64,000 bases of DNA, from contig QAOA01005762.1 in assembly GCA_003255065.1 (NCBI GenBank), positions 203,079-267,078 of the forward strand, in the 5' to 3' direction. The notes below the pieces were generated by a model. The model was given only the letters and a program-made list of their open reading frames with translations. It did no database searches and had not been told where the DNA came from. The translations under genes were made by a program, and so were the position numbers. Below, piece after piece: positions 1 through 11,569 of the stretch (its first letter is position 1; each line of letters opens with the position of its first letter). Source of the stretch: Cercis canadensis (lineage: Eukaryota > Streptophyta > Magnoliopsida > Fabales > Fabaceae).

Positions 1-690
1 TGGGCGAAGTGCCATTCACTAGTCCGGCCTCCCATCCTACAGTCCCCATTTGCAATATGAAACAAGGAAAACTACATCAGGAGTTAACCAGGCAACTTGC
101 TCACAATTTTGGCTATAAAAAGCCTCACAATACACAGACAAAAGGATCGAAAATTCTGAAACAAAAATAGAGAAAAAAAGAAACACAAGCAGAGAGCAAT
201 ACACAGACACAAGAGAAGACCAGAGGAGAAGAAAAGAAGCAGATGATAATACACAGACACACACAACAAATACACCAGACATAGTAAAGACATAGGAAGA
301 GAATCCAGAAAGCACCCCAGGTATCAACACTATCTCATTCTTTCTATGCTAAATTTTTGACTTCGTTGTTGATTTTGCAATATACAGAGAGCATCAATCC
401 TATATATATATATATATAAAGAAAATGAAATTCACCAAAGTAGAAAGAATTCCCAATTTGTTGAAGAAAGCAAAAACCTAGAAATTAAAATCTCTAGGTG
501 CATGTATGGAATTATAACTTGAAGCATAGTGGAGGCCAAATTAGAAAGGGAAAAACCGAGTAAAAAGAAGAAACTAAATCAGAAAGAGAGAGAGAGGCCC
601 ATTTTCTAGAGAGAGAAACAATACCTAATGGGAAAATTAGAAAAAAAAGCTAAAGATTTTTAGGGAAGGAATGAAATAGAGAGAAGGATT
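1..690. other. No gene recognised; possible intron or flank
   Basis: No protein family is recognisable. The stretch is purine-rich on the plus strand and includes a short TA microsatellite near 402-418. If the candidate exon at 696-770 is real, this would be its first intron and downstream sequence on the minus strand, but I could not place a second exon. Confidence 0.4.
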
Positions 691-695
691 CTTAC

Positions 696-770
696 CACCT
701 TCTTGAGCCACTGATTTGAAAATTTGAGAAGTTCTCCCCTGCGTTTTCTTTCTTGCTCTCCATCTCCCAT
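696..770 (-). CDS. Candidate first coding exon of an unidentified gene
   Basis: On the minus strand an ATG at 770 opens 25 codons rich in charged residues (begins MGDGEQERKRRGELLK). The frame runs directly into a consensus splice donor (AAGGTG then GTAAG) at 695. A pyrimidine-rich plus strand (purine-rich sense strand) precedes the ATG, as is common in plant 5' leaders. I do not recognise the protein, and no continuing exon could be placed in 1-690, so the gene would extend left of the window. It could also be chance: 25 codons is short. What supports it is the ATG, open frame and good donor together. Confidence 0.3.
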
Positions 771-1129
771 TTCCTTTTTCTTTCTCCTTGCCGTATACCC
801 CCTCCCCTGTTCTGGTTCACTGCCTTCATTTTTCACATTACAATTCTTTTTTTTGTTTCCTAGTTAGTGTGGCCGAATGGGCCAATCTTTTAAGGCACCC
901 TTTGTTTCTTTTTCTATCTCATTTACTTGGTTAATTGGTGCATGGGCCAAGTAGACATATAATAAAAAAGGGCTACACAATACTTGTTTCATTNGGGATG
1001 ATTGTAATGACAATCACAAACTCTACCTAATAGTCTTGAAGCATCCTTTAGGTTTTTTCCAGAAGTGCTGGTAGAGCCTAACGAAATTTTAATCTATTTT
1101 ATAATGTTAGGACTAACTTAATTCATTTA

Positions 1130-1421
1130 AAAAGATAACTAGAGATTAAATGGGTAACCGTTCTAAGAACAGACGTCGTAGGGTGCTAATACCTTCCCTA
1201 CACGTAATCAACCCCCGAATCCAAGCTCTGAACGTAGACCAAATTATTTAGGTATCCAATCGCACCATTCCATTTGCTAAAAATGGAATAAAACGATTGG
1301 TGGCGACTCCATTCTTTTCTTACATATTATTGCACATTGTTAACTTTTATTTCTTTCCGCGTGGGGGATTTCGCCGCTCCGCATTGCGCTCCTGAAAGGG
1401 ATGTTGCGACACCCTATACAT
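1130..1421. mobile_element. Ty3/gypsy LTR or leader fragment
   Basis: This stretch carries phrases typical of plant Ty3/gypsy LTRs and leaders: GGGTGCTAATACCTTCCCTA near 1174, GGTGGCGACTCC near 1300, and a terminus reading TGTCGCAACATCC on the minus strand at about 1418. No coding part of the same element follows. The fragment directly abuts the interrupted integrase frame of the neighbouring copia element at about 1421. This suggests insertion or recombination that truncated the copia copy. Assignment rests on remembered family motifs, so the superfamily is likely but the lineage is uncertain. Confidence 0.55.
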
Positions 1422-2574
1422 CACAATGAATAAGATCAAAAGGTGAAGATGAAATATTATTTTGTGAAATGAAAGAAAGTCTATGAAGTTTAGATAAAGG
1501 ACAAATAGAACAATTTTTAGATGAATAATGTGCAGAACAAGAGAAAGGAATTTTATTACTAACAACTTTCAAGATTTTGTCTTACAAGTGACCTAGTCTA
1601 GCATGCCAAAGATGTGCATGACTGGAAAAATCAGATATTGAGTTTACAAGAAGATTTGAATTTGTTGCAGGTAATGTTGTTGAAGTAAAGCTGGAAATAG
1701 CAGATTTAGTGATTGTGTGTACATCATGTCCCTTGGTTTGAAAGAGGTATAGACCTTTACACAGCTCACCCTTGCCAATCACCCTTGACTTGTGGATGTC
1801 CTGGATGAGGAAGGTGTTAGTGTGAAAAGTGATAGTATATGGGGAATGATATAGCAAAGCACTTACTGAGATAAGATTGACATGGAATTCTGGGATAAAG
1901 AGAACATCTGTCAAAAGAAAATTTGAAGCTAAGATGACAGTGCCTATGGCTGACACAGAGACCTTAGTTTTGTTGGGAAGAAGAACATAACGATTGTTAA
2001 GGGATTGGTATGAAACAAAAAATTGTAGAGAGCATGCAATATGTGAAGTTGCTCCTAAATCTATGATCCAAGAACATGGACTATTCTGAAAGTTTAAACT
2101 ATTGGCAAAAAAGATCATACCATTCACATTGGGGTTAGTGTTTGCATCATCCACCTCAAGGTGATTTGTTTGTGATAACTGGGATTGAAGTAAGTGCATC
2201 AGTTGATGATATTGCTGCGAAGTCATATGAAAAGGCTCTTGAGGTTGATAAGTAGGAAGAAGCATGGAGTCACCAACTTGATTAACATTTCCAGCATGAG
2301 TGCTTTTACCCTTTTTATATCCAAGTGTGTATCCAGGTGGATAACCATGTAACTTGTAACATTTATCCTTGGTATGGCCAAGAATTCCACAATGTGCACA
2401 CATTGGTCTATCCTTCTTGACATACTTAGGCTTTCCTTCGTTATTCTGCCTTTGACCTGAGACTGCATAAGCCATTTGTGCTTCATTTTGAGCAGCAGAA
2501 AAACCAAGCTCCCTTTGTTTTTCTTCTTGAATTATCAAGGAGAAAACTCGATTAATGGGGGGCAGAGGATCCAT
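1422..2574 (-). pseudogene. Copia gag C-terminus, protease and pre-integrase fragment
   Basis: The frame at 2574-1582 contains a CCHC knuckle (CAHCGILGHTKDKC) and then a protease site reading WIIDLGATSHI. The family has DSGA, so the catalytic motif is altered to DLGA. The LWHARLGHL pre-integrase motif sits at the end. A stop at 1582 interrupts the frame; out of frame the zinc finger continues (CSICPLSK) up to the first integrase residues, and homology ends at about 1422. The altered protease and the truncation make it non-functional. Confidence 0.85.
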
Positions 2575-2635
2575 CAGTAGTATCTGACCCCTGACCCCTT
2601 ACATGAGAATAAGAATCATTGAGTCCCATGAGAAA

Positions 2636-3174
2636 TCATAGAACGTATTCTTGAAGTAGATGTTCAATTACTGGTTTAGCACCTCCACCGTTGCAGGTAC
2701 AAACATGACGATATTCAGCCAATTCTTCCCAAACTCCTTTCAATTTGGTGAAATATTGCCCAACTGTCATTGATCCTTGTGAAAGATTCACCAATTCTTT
2801 CTTCAGTTGAAAGATTCTTGGACCATTTTGCTGTTGATACCTCTCTTGAAGGTCTCTCCAGATATCAGTGGCAGTGGCTGAATAGATCACACTTGCAGTG
2901 ATCTCCTTTGACACAAAATTCAGCAACCATGAAGCAACGATGTTGTTATTTCGCTGCCAAGCTAAAAGACGAGGAGCATCGCTTGCATCAGGAATCTGAA
3001 TCGATCCATCTACGTAACCAAGTTGTTTTTGGCCAGTAATGCCATACGCATGGCTCGACGCCATGAATTGTAATTATCTCCAATGAGCACTTGTGACACC
3101 AGAGTAATCCCCGGAGAATCCGAAGGATGGAGGAAGAAAGGACTCGAAGCGTTATCAATGGCGGATTCTGCCAT
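2636..3174 (-). pseudogene. Copia gag, N-terminal part, frameshifted
   Basis: An ATG at 3174 starts a peptide with the usual copia gag opening (MAESAID...) and the NYNSWRRAM signature of the gag N-terminal domain. At about 3025 a one-base loss moves the frame. The rest continues in the frame starting at 3064: SATATDIWRDLQERYQQQNG, then the UBN2-type gag core (FQLKKEL, YFTKLKGVWEEL). The protein would coat element RNA in cytoplasmic particles; here it is broken. It joins the next pol segment through a further frame change near 2600. Confidence 0.85.
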
Positions 3175-3246
3175 TAACAACTTGAACGAGAAGAACAGAG
3201 AGAAACAATATCGAGTTTCAATGCACAGAGATGGAAGAGCATAATT

Positions 3247-3258
3247 GCTCTGATACCA
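3247..3258 (-). other. Primer-binding site, initiator Met tRNA
   Basis: The minus strand reads TGGTATCAGAGC, the standard Ty1/copia complement to the 3' end of initiator methionine tRNA, next to the LTR and just before the gag leader. Confidence 0.85.
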
Positions 3259-3261
3259 TAT

Positions 3262-3505
3262 TGAATCTTGGAATGAACAAGATGAACTAAAAGATATGGA
3301 GAATAGAAATCAATCAGAATGAAAAACTGAATTGAAATGATTACTGTATATCTTGAATAATAGATTACAAGTGCAGATATATATAGCCAACTGAAGTAGC
3401 TTACACCAGAAGCTTTCCTTCTCTCGTATAACGAAATTTGTTAACTAACTAACTTAACAAAACTTGTAACTTGCTAGCTGTACTAACCACTGGCACTTAT
3501 TCACA
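3262..3505 (-). repeat. 5' LTR of the truncated copia element
   Basis: The inner edge is fixed by the primer-binding site, 3 bp away. The LTR begins TGAATCTTGG on the plus strand; the outer edge (near the CACA at 3502-3505) is an estimate. No second LTR copy is available for comparison. Confidence 0.6.
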
Positions 3506-3902
3506 TGCGTGTCTAATAGGAGGGGATATGTCCCAAGGTCCTATGGAATGATGGAGATTGGAAAGGGTTCAGAGGGAGAGATTTGGTCGATTGTAGAGGA
3601 GAGATTGGGTCGATTGAGTGTGCTTGATATTTCTGGAATGGGGAAAAATGAAGACTAGACTAAACGAAAACTCATTTAATCAGGCACTATAGGTATAAAA
3701 CGACATGGCTCCTTACAAGGTGAGGGTCGGTTCGGTTTTGATGCAGTTTGAATATCAGAACCCGTGGATCGAACTGCATATATGCGGTTTTGCCTCTTAT
3801 AAACTGAATCGAACCATTAACATGCGGGTCAACAAACCTCGGGCTGCGGGTTAGATTGGGTTAGGCGGTTTCTGAGGGTTGACTTGCCCGGTGACCACCC
3901 CT
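3506..3902. mobile_element. Possible end of a hAT-like element next to the GT47 array
   Basis: The stretch has repeated CGGTT/CGGGTT words. It ends CCCGGTGACCACCCCTAC at about 3897, which resembles the common plant hAT terminus (reverse complement begins GTAGGGGTGG). Homology to the GT47 repeat units starts immediately after it (CTCGGTGTGGCTG, about 3898-3903). I could not find the matching left terminus or a TSD, so this is a suggestion only. Confidence 0.35.
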
Positions 3903-4113
3903 ACTCGGTGTGGCTGCAACAATGGTAGTGCTAATATTGCGGCTGCTGTGATGGGTTCGGTGGTGGGACTCAACCAGAAATGGAGGTTGAAGCTTCTTTG
4001 CACTCTCATGATAAAATTGAGAAAGAAGGAAGGAAAAAAGACACGTTGAGAGAGAAATGATTGCATGTGTGACTCTGTGAATGACATATAAAGAGGGAGA
4101 AGAAGAAAGATAA

Positions 4114-4589
4114 GGTTTGTTTAGGAGTTAAAACTAGGGAGAAAGAAGAAGAAAAAAAATGAGTAAATGTGTTAATCCCCTTATTTGGGAGTTCAAGATT
4201 ATTAAAAAAGGGAAGGAAACCAAGATGTGAGCTCAAATTCCCATATTCTTTTTTTTGCATTTACTTTTGTGTTCCTATAATTTGGGGAGTTTGGAGAGAA
4301 AAGAAGAATAATTTACTATTATACTTCTATTTATTTCTTCAAATTATTTTTTAAACACTATTTAGATAACATTATTAAATCTTATATTAAATATATTTAC
4401 TTTATAAATAAAAGATAAATTTGTAAAATTATAAATTTTTATTTATTTATTTTCATTTCATTTCATTTTGCTCATTTTAATCATCCAAAGAAGGGAGAGA
4501 AAAATCCCTCTCATTTCCTTATTTTCATTTCCCTCCCTTTCCTCTTGTATCCTTCTCCTTCCTTTCTCATTCAACTCCCAAACAAACCC
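4114..4589. mobile_element. Tourist-like MITE, copy A
   Basis: This 476-bp element has imperfect terminal inverted repeats (left GGTTTGTTTAGGAGTT, right AACTCCCAAACAAACCC) and no coding capacity. It interrupts a purine tract that is continuous in the equivalent places of units 2 (near 10590) and 3 (near 22095), so empty sites are visible. It is the same family, and the same length, as the copy at 8824-9299, in inverse orientation. Confidence 0.82.
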
Positions 4590-5308
4590 AAAGAGAAGGA
4601 GAGAGAGAGGGGGTTTAAAATACATGGTGTAGGTGGTGTTAAAGTTAGCTAACAAACAATTCAATTCGTCTACCTCCTCCACGTCGGGCTTAGGTTATTA
4701 GGATTGAATTTAAGGTATTATTAGTATTTTTAATATCTCCCATTTGTTAATAAACTTATTTTCCACTTCTACATCAGTTTCCCATTTGTTTTTTTGTTCA
4801 TACTTTTGTTCTCCTCCATTGTTTTAATAACTAAATAATGTTTTTGCATTTGCTCCTTATTATCCACGCCTTTATTTACAATACATAATGTAAATAATAA
4901 AGATGAAAAGTACATAAATTGACACATAGTAGTGTATTTATGTAGCATATATAAATAGTTTAAGTGATCAGATAACATAAAGTTCAATTTTTTATTTGAT
5001 TTCTCATTCCTCCTAATTTCCCAGCAGCTTAAACATTTAGCTTTCTCTGTCTGATGCCAAAAGATAAATGATATGTTTTTAATTGTGCATGACAAATTAA
5101 CTGGACCAGTTCTTTGTAGAGCATAAAAATGAGTTAGGACATAGCAAAAAGTAGTTTATAGGCCTGTACCCAAAAAGCATAATGAAAGAATAAGAAAGCC
5201 AAGATATCCAAGAGGGTGCCTTCGAGATTTTTCAGAGGGAATATCATATATATATATTATACTACTTTTACTAAGACAATACACCTCCTTTCAGTTATGT
5301 TTCTTCTT

Positions 5309-6871
5309 TTAGATTTGATAATCGGAAAATGAATACTTATAATGGTCCTCATCTGCAAAGCCAACACTAGGATCGCTCCCATTCCTTATTACTTCCCGCA
5401 CCCTGTCTATCCTTTCAAGCATTCCATTTACTGCTGTATCAAATGCATCTTCAAAGATCTCTAACTTAGACCTAGGATGTGCATAAATTATCCTTGGAAT
5501 CAGCTTTATAACCTCTTCTCTCATTGCAAACACCTCATTCTCAGAAAATCTCAGCAGAATTTTGTCCACATTGGGATTCCATTCTTTCACATCCCTCACT
5601 GGTATAAACACAGAATACTTAGTCCTATTCTTTGGTAAATGCCACAAATACTGTGAATATGCCGAGCCAGGATCAAAGAAAACTGGAATGCAACCAGCCA
5701 ACATAGAATCAAAAATGGATTTTCTGGTGTGTGAATCACCCGGAGGCTGCAAGCAAAACACACAACTTTGAAGCACCTTCATGAAATTAATGGGGTTGTA
5801 ACAATTATCTCCATGGCTACAATCTATGAATTTGCAGAACCTTGAACCTTGGCAATGGCTTATAATCTTCCCCCTCATAGAATCATCAATTTCTGGCCTT
5901 GGAGCACCAGTGAAAGTGAACAAATAAGGCCGTTTTCGCCGTCTGATTTTGAGCTGCCATTGGAGGATTTCACTATCTTTTGAGGGATGGAAGGAAGTTG
6001 GGTATGGAATTGCAATGTCATTATTCCAAGAACCTGCTTCAATTGCTAACATTGACATGTTCATTGATTCAGGTAAGAACCTGAAATTGCTGCCCCATAA
6101 AGACATATTATAAAATTTTCTCCTAAAACTCCAAGCAATCCTCCCTGAAACAAGAAAATGATCTCTCCCCCACATTTTCTTCCATTCAGTCTTTCTTGAA
6201 AGCCATTGAAGAAGATCTCTCCCTAAAGAATCCTTCAATGTCTCGTTATGATTTCCAAACATGAAGCGGCTATTATCGAGACCAGCATAAAAAGGCACAA
6301 AAATTGCTGAGGCCAGAGATGAATCATTAGTCAAGCATTCATACCTTTTCATTCTGTTGTGAAAAATTACCTCTAAAGTGTATTGGTTGGTAGCATGCCA
6401 ACTTGAATTGCTTAAAGCTCCTTTAGAATTCTCAACCTCAAGACCAAAACCGAAATTCTCCAAGAACGGACACATGTTGGGTTGCTTATCACTTCCTTCA
6501 GTAAGAACCTCACAGTTCTTGATAAAATCGTAGTTGAATCTGCTGGGAAGGTCATGGATGTATATATATCTGCTAGTGCAAGAATCTGAATCTGAGTTTT
6601 TGTTACTGAAACTGGTTTTATTACTCATTATGACGAATGGGTTTTCTTGTTTGGTGAGCAACAAAGTGAAAACATTGTTGGGGTTATCATAGAAAGTGGA
6701 ATATTCAAAACATAGGAGTGTGGAGATCAATAGGGCAACGGAAATGAAAATTGCAAACCAGAGTTGAGCAGAGCAGTTTCTGGTGATGGATTTCTCCATT
6801 TTCTTCTCCCCCTTCAAGGAGCTTCTGTATCTGACAAAGTTTTCACTTGTGGAGAGCATATTGCGTTGCAT
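5309..6871 (-). CDS. MUR3-like xyloglucan galactosyltransferase (GT47), copy 1
   Basis: A single-exon frame of 520 residues. MUR3-type enzymes are Golgi type II membrane proteins that transfer galactose from UDP-Gal to xyloglucan side chains. The sequence shows a short cytosolic tail, one membrane anchor (about residues 36-55) and an exostosin/GT47 domain from about residue 100. Motifs include YIYIHDLPSRFN, CLTNDSS, DHFLVSGR, PYPTSFHPSKDSE, FCLQPPGDSHTRKS and MLAGCIPVFFDPGSAY. I start at the first ATG in the cluster (6871); the frame is open 7 codons further up, but only from TTG. Where the family usually has W-D-F-R-R, this copy has W-S-F-R-R. All family motifs are otherwise present and no stops occur. 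The exact acceptor substrate cannot be read from sequence. Confidence 0.9.
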   Translation of the reverse strand: MQRNMLSTSENFVRYRSSLKGEKKMEKSITRNCSAQLWFAIFISVALLISTLLCFEYSTFYDNPNNVFTLLLTKQENPFVIMSNKTSFSNKNSDSDSCTSRYIYIHDLPSRFNYDFIKNCEVLTEGSDKQPNMCPFLENFGFGLEVENSKGALSNSSWHATNQYTLEVIFHNRMKRYECLTNDSSLASAIFVPFYAGLDNSRFMFGNHNETLKDSLGRDLLQWLSRKTEWKKMWGRDHFLVSGRIAWSFRRKFYNMSLWGSNFRFLPESMNMSMLAIEAGSWNNDIAIPYPTSFHPSKDSEILQWQLKIRRRKRPYLFTFTGAPRPEIDDSMRGKIISHCQGSRFCKFIDCSHGDNCYNPINFMKVLQSCVFCLQPPGDSHTRKSIFDSMLAGCIPVFFDPGSAYSQYLWHLPKNRTKYSVFIPVRDVKEWNPNVDKILLRFSENEVFAMREEVIKLIPRIIYAHPRSKLEIFEDAFDTAVNGMLERIDRVREVIRNGSDPSVGFADEDHYKYSFSDYQI

Positions 6872-8823
6872 GGCATCAGTGAAATGTAGCAACTCAAGCT
6901 TTTGGATTAGTTTTAAACACAGTCAAAAAGTGAGGGCTTCTCCAATGAGTGAAGGGAAAATGGGTTTGGAATAGTGTAGACTGTCTCGTATCCTTTTTCG
7001 TTTGTGTCCTCTTTCCTTTTTGTTGGAAGAGGTGAAAGGTGACCATCAAGCAATGCTAAAATTTCATGACAATGAATGTATATTAAATATGATTTAATTT
7101 TGATTCATCAAGTATAAAACAGTTTACTGAATTATTTACCTGTTAACAAATATTTTAATTACTTTAATGATGCCGGCTTTTATTTAAAGATAATATGGCC
7201 TTTCACTAGTTGGTCTTAGTAAAGCCCCCCTGACCGCGTAGTTTTTTGAAATTAGGCCCTAACGTGACATAAAGACTTCGTTGAGTCATCCTAATAAATT
7301 GTCAATTGGGCTGTAAATCAATTAGTCAGAAGACTCTTCTTACAAGAAGAAACTCTTGTATTTGGCATCTCATTGATAAAATAAGAGTTTCAAAATGTTC
7401 ATATACACAAAATTATAGTTATAGGTGCTTTGATAGAGGAACTCCTAAATTAGGGATAGCTTGCCTCATATTTGATAAGTCTAGTTTTATTCAAAGATTG
7501 GAGTTAGTCTCTGATTCTTAATTTACCAAAAAAAAATATATATATATATATATTAAATACAATATGACCTTCATGTAATATATTAAATGCACAATTTGCT
7601 AAACCAAGTCAAGGTCAATATAACTCTAGAACAAGTGACAATAAACAAGTGCAATTAATTTATTATGAAGTTTCCTCCACATGTTCGATGCATGACATAA
7701 ATATATTAAATCCACAAATTTTGGCCGTCATGTAATATATAATATATTAAATGCACGATTTGCTAAACTAAATCACGGCGTATATAACTCTAGAACTAGT
7801 TATAATAAACAAATGCAATTAATTTATTACAAAGTTTATGCAAATTAACTTTCATTCAACATAAATAGTGTTGGTAATTCAAGCGTCGGCTAAATATAAA
7901 TCATGCTAATGAATATGCTTTCATAATCCAAAACAAATAGAAAAACACAGAACATTTTGGTTATTTCATCTCGTGTGACAGATACTTGCTTAGAACTTCA
8001 TTAATTTTGCACTTTTTTTCTTACTCTGATTTTCAAATTTGGGAATAATTGTCCTAAAACAAAATTTATTTACCACACCACATGTTTATTGCATACCAAA
8101 AAAAGTTAACTAAATTAAACTAAATCCAAATCTTATTTTACTATAAGTAGTGTGAAATAGTTTATGAATAGTAGGGATACCTTATTCACGAGAAAAGAAT
8201 AACCATGTGAAACTCAAAACTACCGAAAACGTGAAGAGGTAAATACAACTAAGATTCTAAGAATTCCAATACCTCAAATTCGGTCCACTTTTTTCTTTTT
8301 TAGACTTTTGTCCAAAAAATAATTATAAATGTATTACTATTAAATCATAGGTAACTTTGATTACCAAAATCTCATATTCAATCATCTTTTTTATTTTCAA
8401 GATTTTTGTCCAAAAATATAATTAGAAAAGTTTTACTATTATGAAATCACAAGTAACTTTGGTTACATATTCCGTTTTTTCATTTTTTCGTCTGAAAAGA
8501 TATAGTTATAAATGTTTTGCTATTAAATCAAAGACAACGTTAACTACCAATTTTCATATTCTTTCCTCTTTTTTTTTTTTTTTTTTTTTNTTTGTAGATT
8601 TTTGTCCAAGAAATTATAATTAAAATTTTTTGAGAGAATTATTGTCTGGTTGATTATGTTTGCAAAAAAGACTCATAAATTTCTTATACATATTAATTTC
8701 AGTTTAGTTCATCCAATATTGTTTAAATTACATGTTTTTGTCCCTGTGACTATTTTCATAAGATAATCACATACTATGACCATTAACCATATGTTGCATG
8801 AAGGATAACCACATAGACTTGAA
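6872..8823. other. Upstream flank of GT47 copy 1 and spacer
   Basis: No gene is seen. The first 330 bp match the upstream regions of the other GT47 copies and should hold the promoter. A segment at about 7301-7536 ends in a plus-strand A-tract and has no counterpart at that place in unit 2, so it may be a small retroposon. The remainder is AT-rich sequence with the phrase TTTTTGTCCAAAAAATAATT repeated in variants. A single N in a T-tract lies at 8590. Confidence 0.5.
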
Positions 8824-9299
8824 GGCTCTGTTTGAGAGTTTGAAGTGAGGGGAGAGGAAAGGAGAGGAGAGGAAAGAGAGGGAAATGAAGGGAAGGGAAA
8901 TGGAGGGGTTTTCCTCTTCTTTGTTTGGATGATTAAAATGAGCAAAAGGAAAGGAAAAGGAAGGAGAAGAAAGAAATAAAAATTTATAATTTTACAAATT
9001 TATCCTTTATTTATAAAGTAAATATATTTAATATAAGATTTAATAATGTTATCTAAATATTGTTTGAAAAAGAATTTGAAGAAATAAATAGAGGTATAAT
9101 AGTAAACTACTCTTTTTTCTCTCCAAACCCCCCAAATTGGGGGAATACAAAAGTGAGGCAAAAAAGGAATGCAAGAGTTTAAGATTATCCCTCGGTTTCC
9201 TTTCCTTTTTTAATCTTGAACTCCAAAACAAATGGATGAACACATTTACTCATTTATTTTCCTCTCATTTCCCCCTAATTTTAACTCCCAAACAAACCC
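8824..9299. mobile_element. Tourist-like MITE, copy B
   Basis: This 476-bp non-coding element starts GGCTCTGTTTGAGAGTTTG and ends AACTCCCAAACAAACCC. It splits the unit sequence ACATAGACTTGAA / AATGGATAC, which is uninterrupted at 20800-20815 in unit 3. That gives a direct empty site. The TSD is too short and degenerate here to state more than 2-3 bp. Confidence 0.85.
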
Positions 9300-10781
9300 A
9301 AATGGATACAAAAATAGCTTTAGGGAGAGAAATACCAAAAAATACCACATAGGTTAGAAGGATAACAATTATGCTGGGGTGGATTTACATCCACTTGAAA
9401 CCAATCTTGCTCCTTGGAAGTCAGCATCCTATTTGTGATGATCCTTGTTTGTGAGAATTGTTCTCCAATGTAAAAAAATAAATCGTGGCAAATTATGAGT
9501 TATAAGCACACACTGTCCTCATTAACCACATAATGAGTGAAGGATAACCATATATAGTTAACAAGACACCCACAAAGCTTTAAGGGAAGGAGAAACTAAG
9601 GATAACCACACAAGTAAAAAGGATATCTACTTACAACCCCCAATTACCTAGAGGCAAAATTGATATTTTAAATAACCCAACATATATTAATATATATATA
9701 TATATAAAGAACTTATGGATATTTTTTTAAACATAATGACTCAAACTATACTTCTCTCTACATTTTTTGCTTTTAAATCTTAGACAACTTTGACTACCAA
9801 TATCTCAAATTCTTTCCTCTTTTTGTTTTTTTTAGATTTTTGTCCAAAAACAATACTTATAAATGTTTTACTTTTAAATCATGGCTTAATTATAATTTAG
9901 TTCCCCTATTACAGCCATATAAATGTTTTGGTCCCCCTATTTTAAAATAAGACTTTAGTCCTTATATTATCATAAAATGAACAAAATAGTCCAAGAATCT
10001 AACTCCATAAAAAAATGGATGGAAATATACTGATGTAACGTTGACGTGGCGCTTTAAATTAAATTTTTATTATAAACCCTCTTAATAAGATGACATGGCA
10101 TTGAATAATATAAGTTTTTTTATTATATAAATCATCTTCTCACTCAGAGAACCATTTATATAGGCCCCTTCTTCTCACAAATGGACGATTAGATTCTTGA
10201 TGCCTTTTGTGAACGCCTTAGCTCATCATTGGATACAGAAGGAACCTACAATTTTCAAAACCCAATCTAGGAAATCGAAGTGGCACCTTGGCGATGTGGA
10301 TGGTTCGTCTACATGCTTTGACGGAACAGTGTCATCAGCGACAATGGTTCCCCACCATTCGCGCTTGTTTTGTTTTCCCTGTTTTCTTCGCAAGCTCAGT
10401 GTGGCTGCAACAATGGCGGTGGTAATATTGCTGTTGCTGTGGTGGGTTCGGTGGTGGGACTTAACCGGAAATGGAGGTTGAAGCTTCTTTGCACTCTCAT
10501 GATACAGTTGAGAAAGAAGGAAGGAAAAGACATGGTGAGAGAGAAATGATTGCGCGTGTGACTCAGTGAATGACATGTAAAGAGGGAGAAAGAGAAAGAG
10601 AAAGAGAAAGAGAAGGAGAAGGAGAGAGAGAGAGAGAGGGTTTAAAATACTTGGTGTATGTGGTGTTAAAGTTAGCTAACAAACAATTCAATTCGTCTAC
10701 CTCCTCCACATCGGGCTTAGGTTATTAGGATTGAATTTAAGGTATTATTAGTATGTTTTAATATCTCCCATTTGTTAATAA
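9300..10781. other. Unit spacer without a recognised gene
   Basis: The same blocks are found in unit 3 (9300-10790 compared with 20815-22270). At 10197-10640 a block on either strand gives short open frames, but frame and length are not conserved between units, so I do not call a gene. A purine repeat (AGAGAAAG and AG) lies at 10574-10637. Confidence 0.55.
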
Positions 10782-11140
10782 ACTTATTTTCCAATTCCAC
10801 ATCAGTTTCCTATTTTTTTTTGATGATGTCTGAGTTGAACTCGAGGTCGGGTGAATCTCGGAGGTCGGATGAGATTGAGCTAATCTGCACAAGTAGAAAT
10901 AAATGACCGAACTCTTATTTTCGGGCTCCGAAGATTAAGTTAGTTTGATCCGAGCTAAAAAAGGGTCATNACTTATTTTCCAATTCTACATCAGTTTCCT
11001 ATTTGTTTTTGATGATGTCTGAGTTGAACTCGAGGTCGGATGAGATTGAGCTAATCTGCACAAGTAGAAATAAATGACCGAACTCTTATTTTCGGGCTCC
11101 GAAGATTAAGTTAGTTTGATCCGAGCTAAAAAAGGGTCAT
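10782..11140. repeat. Duplication across single N at 10970
   Basis: Positions 10782-10969 are repeated at 10971-11140 with an 18-bp indel and a few substitutions, directly on each side of one N. The second copy is probably the true continuation. Confidence 0.85.
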
Positions 11141-11292
11141 TAATGAGAGATGAGTCAAAAGTCTCGTATCTGTACAGAGGGGTTATTTATAGGAGTGTTG
11201 AGAAAAATAATTGTGATATACTAATGATAGGTTTGGTTTGGGCCTTTGGTGTAATGGGCCCTTAAATTTGGGCTCAAGATAAGGTATCTACA
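11010..11292 (-). repeat. 3' LTR of the Tat element
   Basis: About 283 bp bounded by TGATGATGTC and GGTATCTACA on the plus strand. It matches the right LTR over nearly its full length, including GGTTTGGTTTGGGCCTTTGG. Its outer end abuts the TSD GTTTT. Confidence 0.85.
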
Positions 11293-11569
11293 CTTGCCCC
11301 CTTGAAGCTCGGAGTTTGCTGTGACAGATCTTTGAGCTACAAGATGGGTTAAAAATGACTGCTTTATGATGACTGTTCACTACTTAGCGTAGGGCCACAT
11401 GGTATAGCATGAGTGGTTACTAGGAAGGTTGCCATGATGACTGCTGCGATTTGTACTTCTCGAGGCAAAAAGCTACTGCGGACGTGACGTTTGGACTTCC
11501 CGAGCTAAGAGGTGGCTGTTCGCTATCCATTGGATGTGATTAAGTTGGATCATTAGATCAGCCATGATT

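Larger units (their letters stand above)
1422..3505 (-). mobile_element. Truncated Ty1/copia retrotransposon (5' LTR, gag, protease, start of integrase)
   Basis: Reading on the minus strand, the element has a 5' LTR (about 3505-3262) and a primer-binding site matching initiator-Met tRNA (TGGTATCAGAGC, 3258-3247). These are followed by a gag frame, a CCHC zinc knuckle, a retropepsin-like protease and the HxxxC..CxxC pre-integrase region. The sequence stops at about 1422, in the first residues of the integrase core. Reverse transcriptase, RNase H and the 3' LTR are absent. Frameshifts and a mutated protease site show it is dead. Confidence 0.88.
3903..8248. repeat. GT47 tandem unit 1 (partial)
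   Basis: The flanks of the first GT47 gene match those of the other three. The downstream block 4590-5300 recurs at 16085-16940, 22110-22810 and 27460-28180. The upstream block 6890-7200 recurs at 18514-18960, 24384-24640 and 29669-29935. The left end is cut at the TE-like sequence near 3900. Unit limits are landmarks chosen by eye, not mapped breakpoints. Confidence 0.8.

Noticed and set aside
37..330. 97-residue frame at the left edge, minus strand
   Set aside because: Very hydrophobic with no known motif; a second overlapping frame of similar quality occurs, so it is likely chance in a purine-rich region.
9885..10090. Possible MITE around TTAGTTCCCCTATTACAG to GTTGACGTGGC
   Set aside because: The matching inverted terminus was not found; the stretch is shared between units 2 and 3 (21365-21545), so it was there before the duplication and its limits cannot be set.
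10197..10576. Frames of 94 and 116 residues in the GT47 spacer
   Set aside because: The homologous spacers at about 3850-4090 and 21785-22190 do not conserve either frame.
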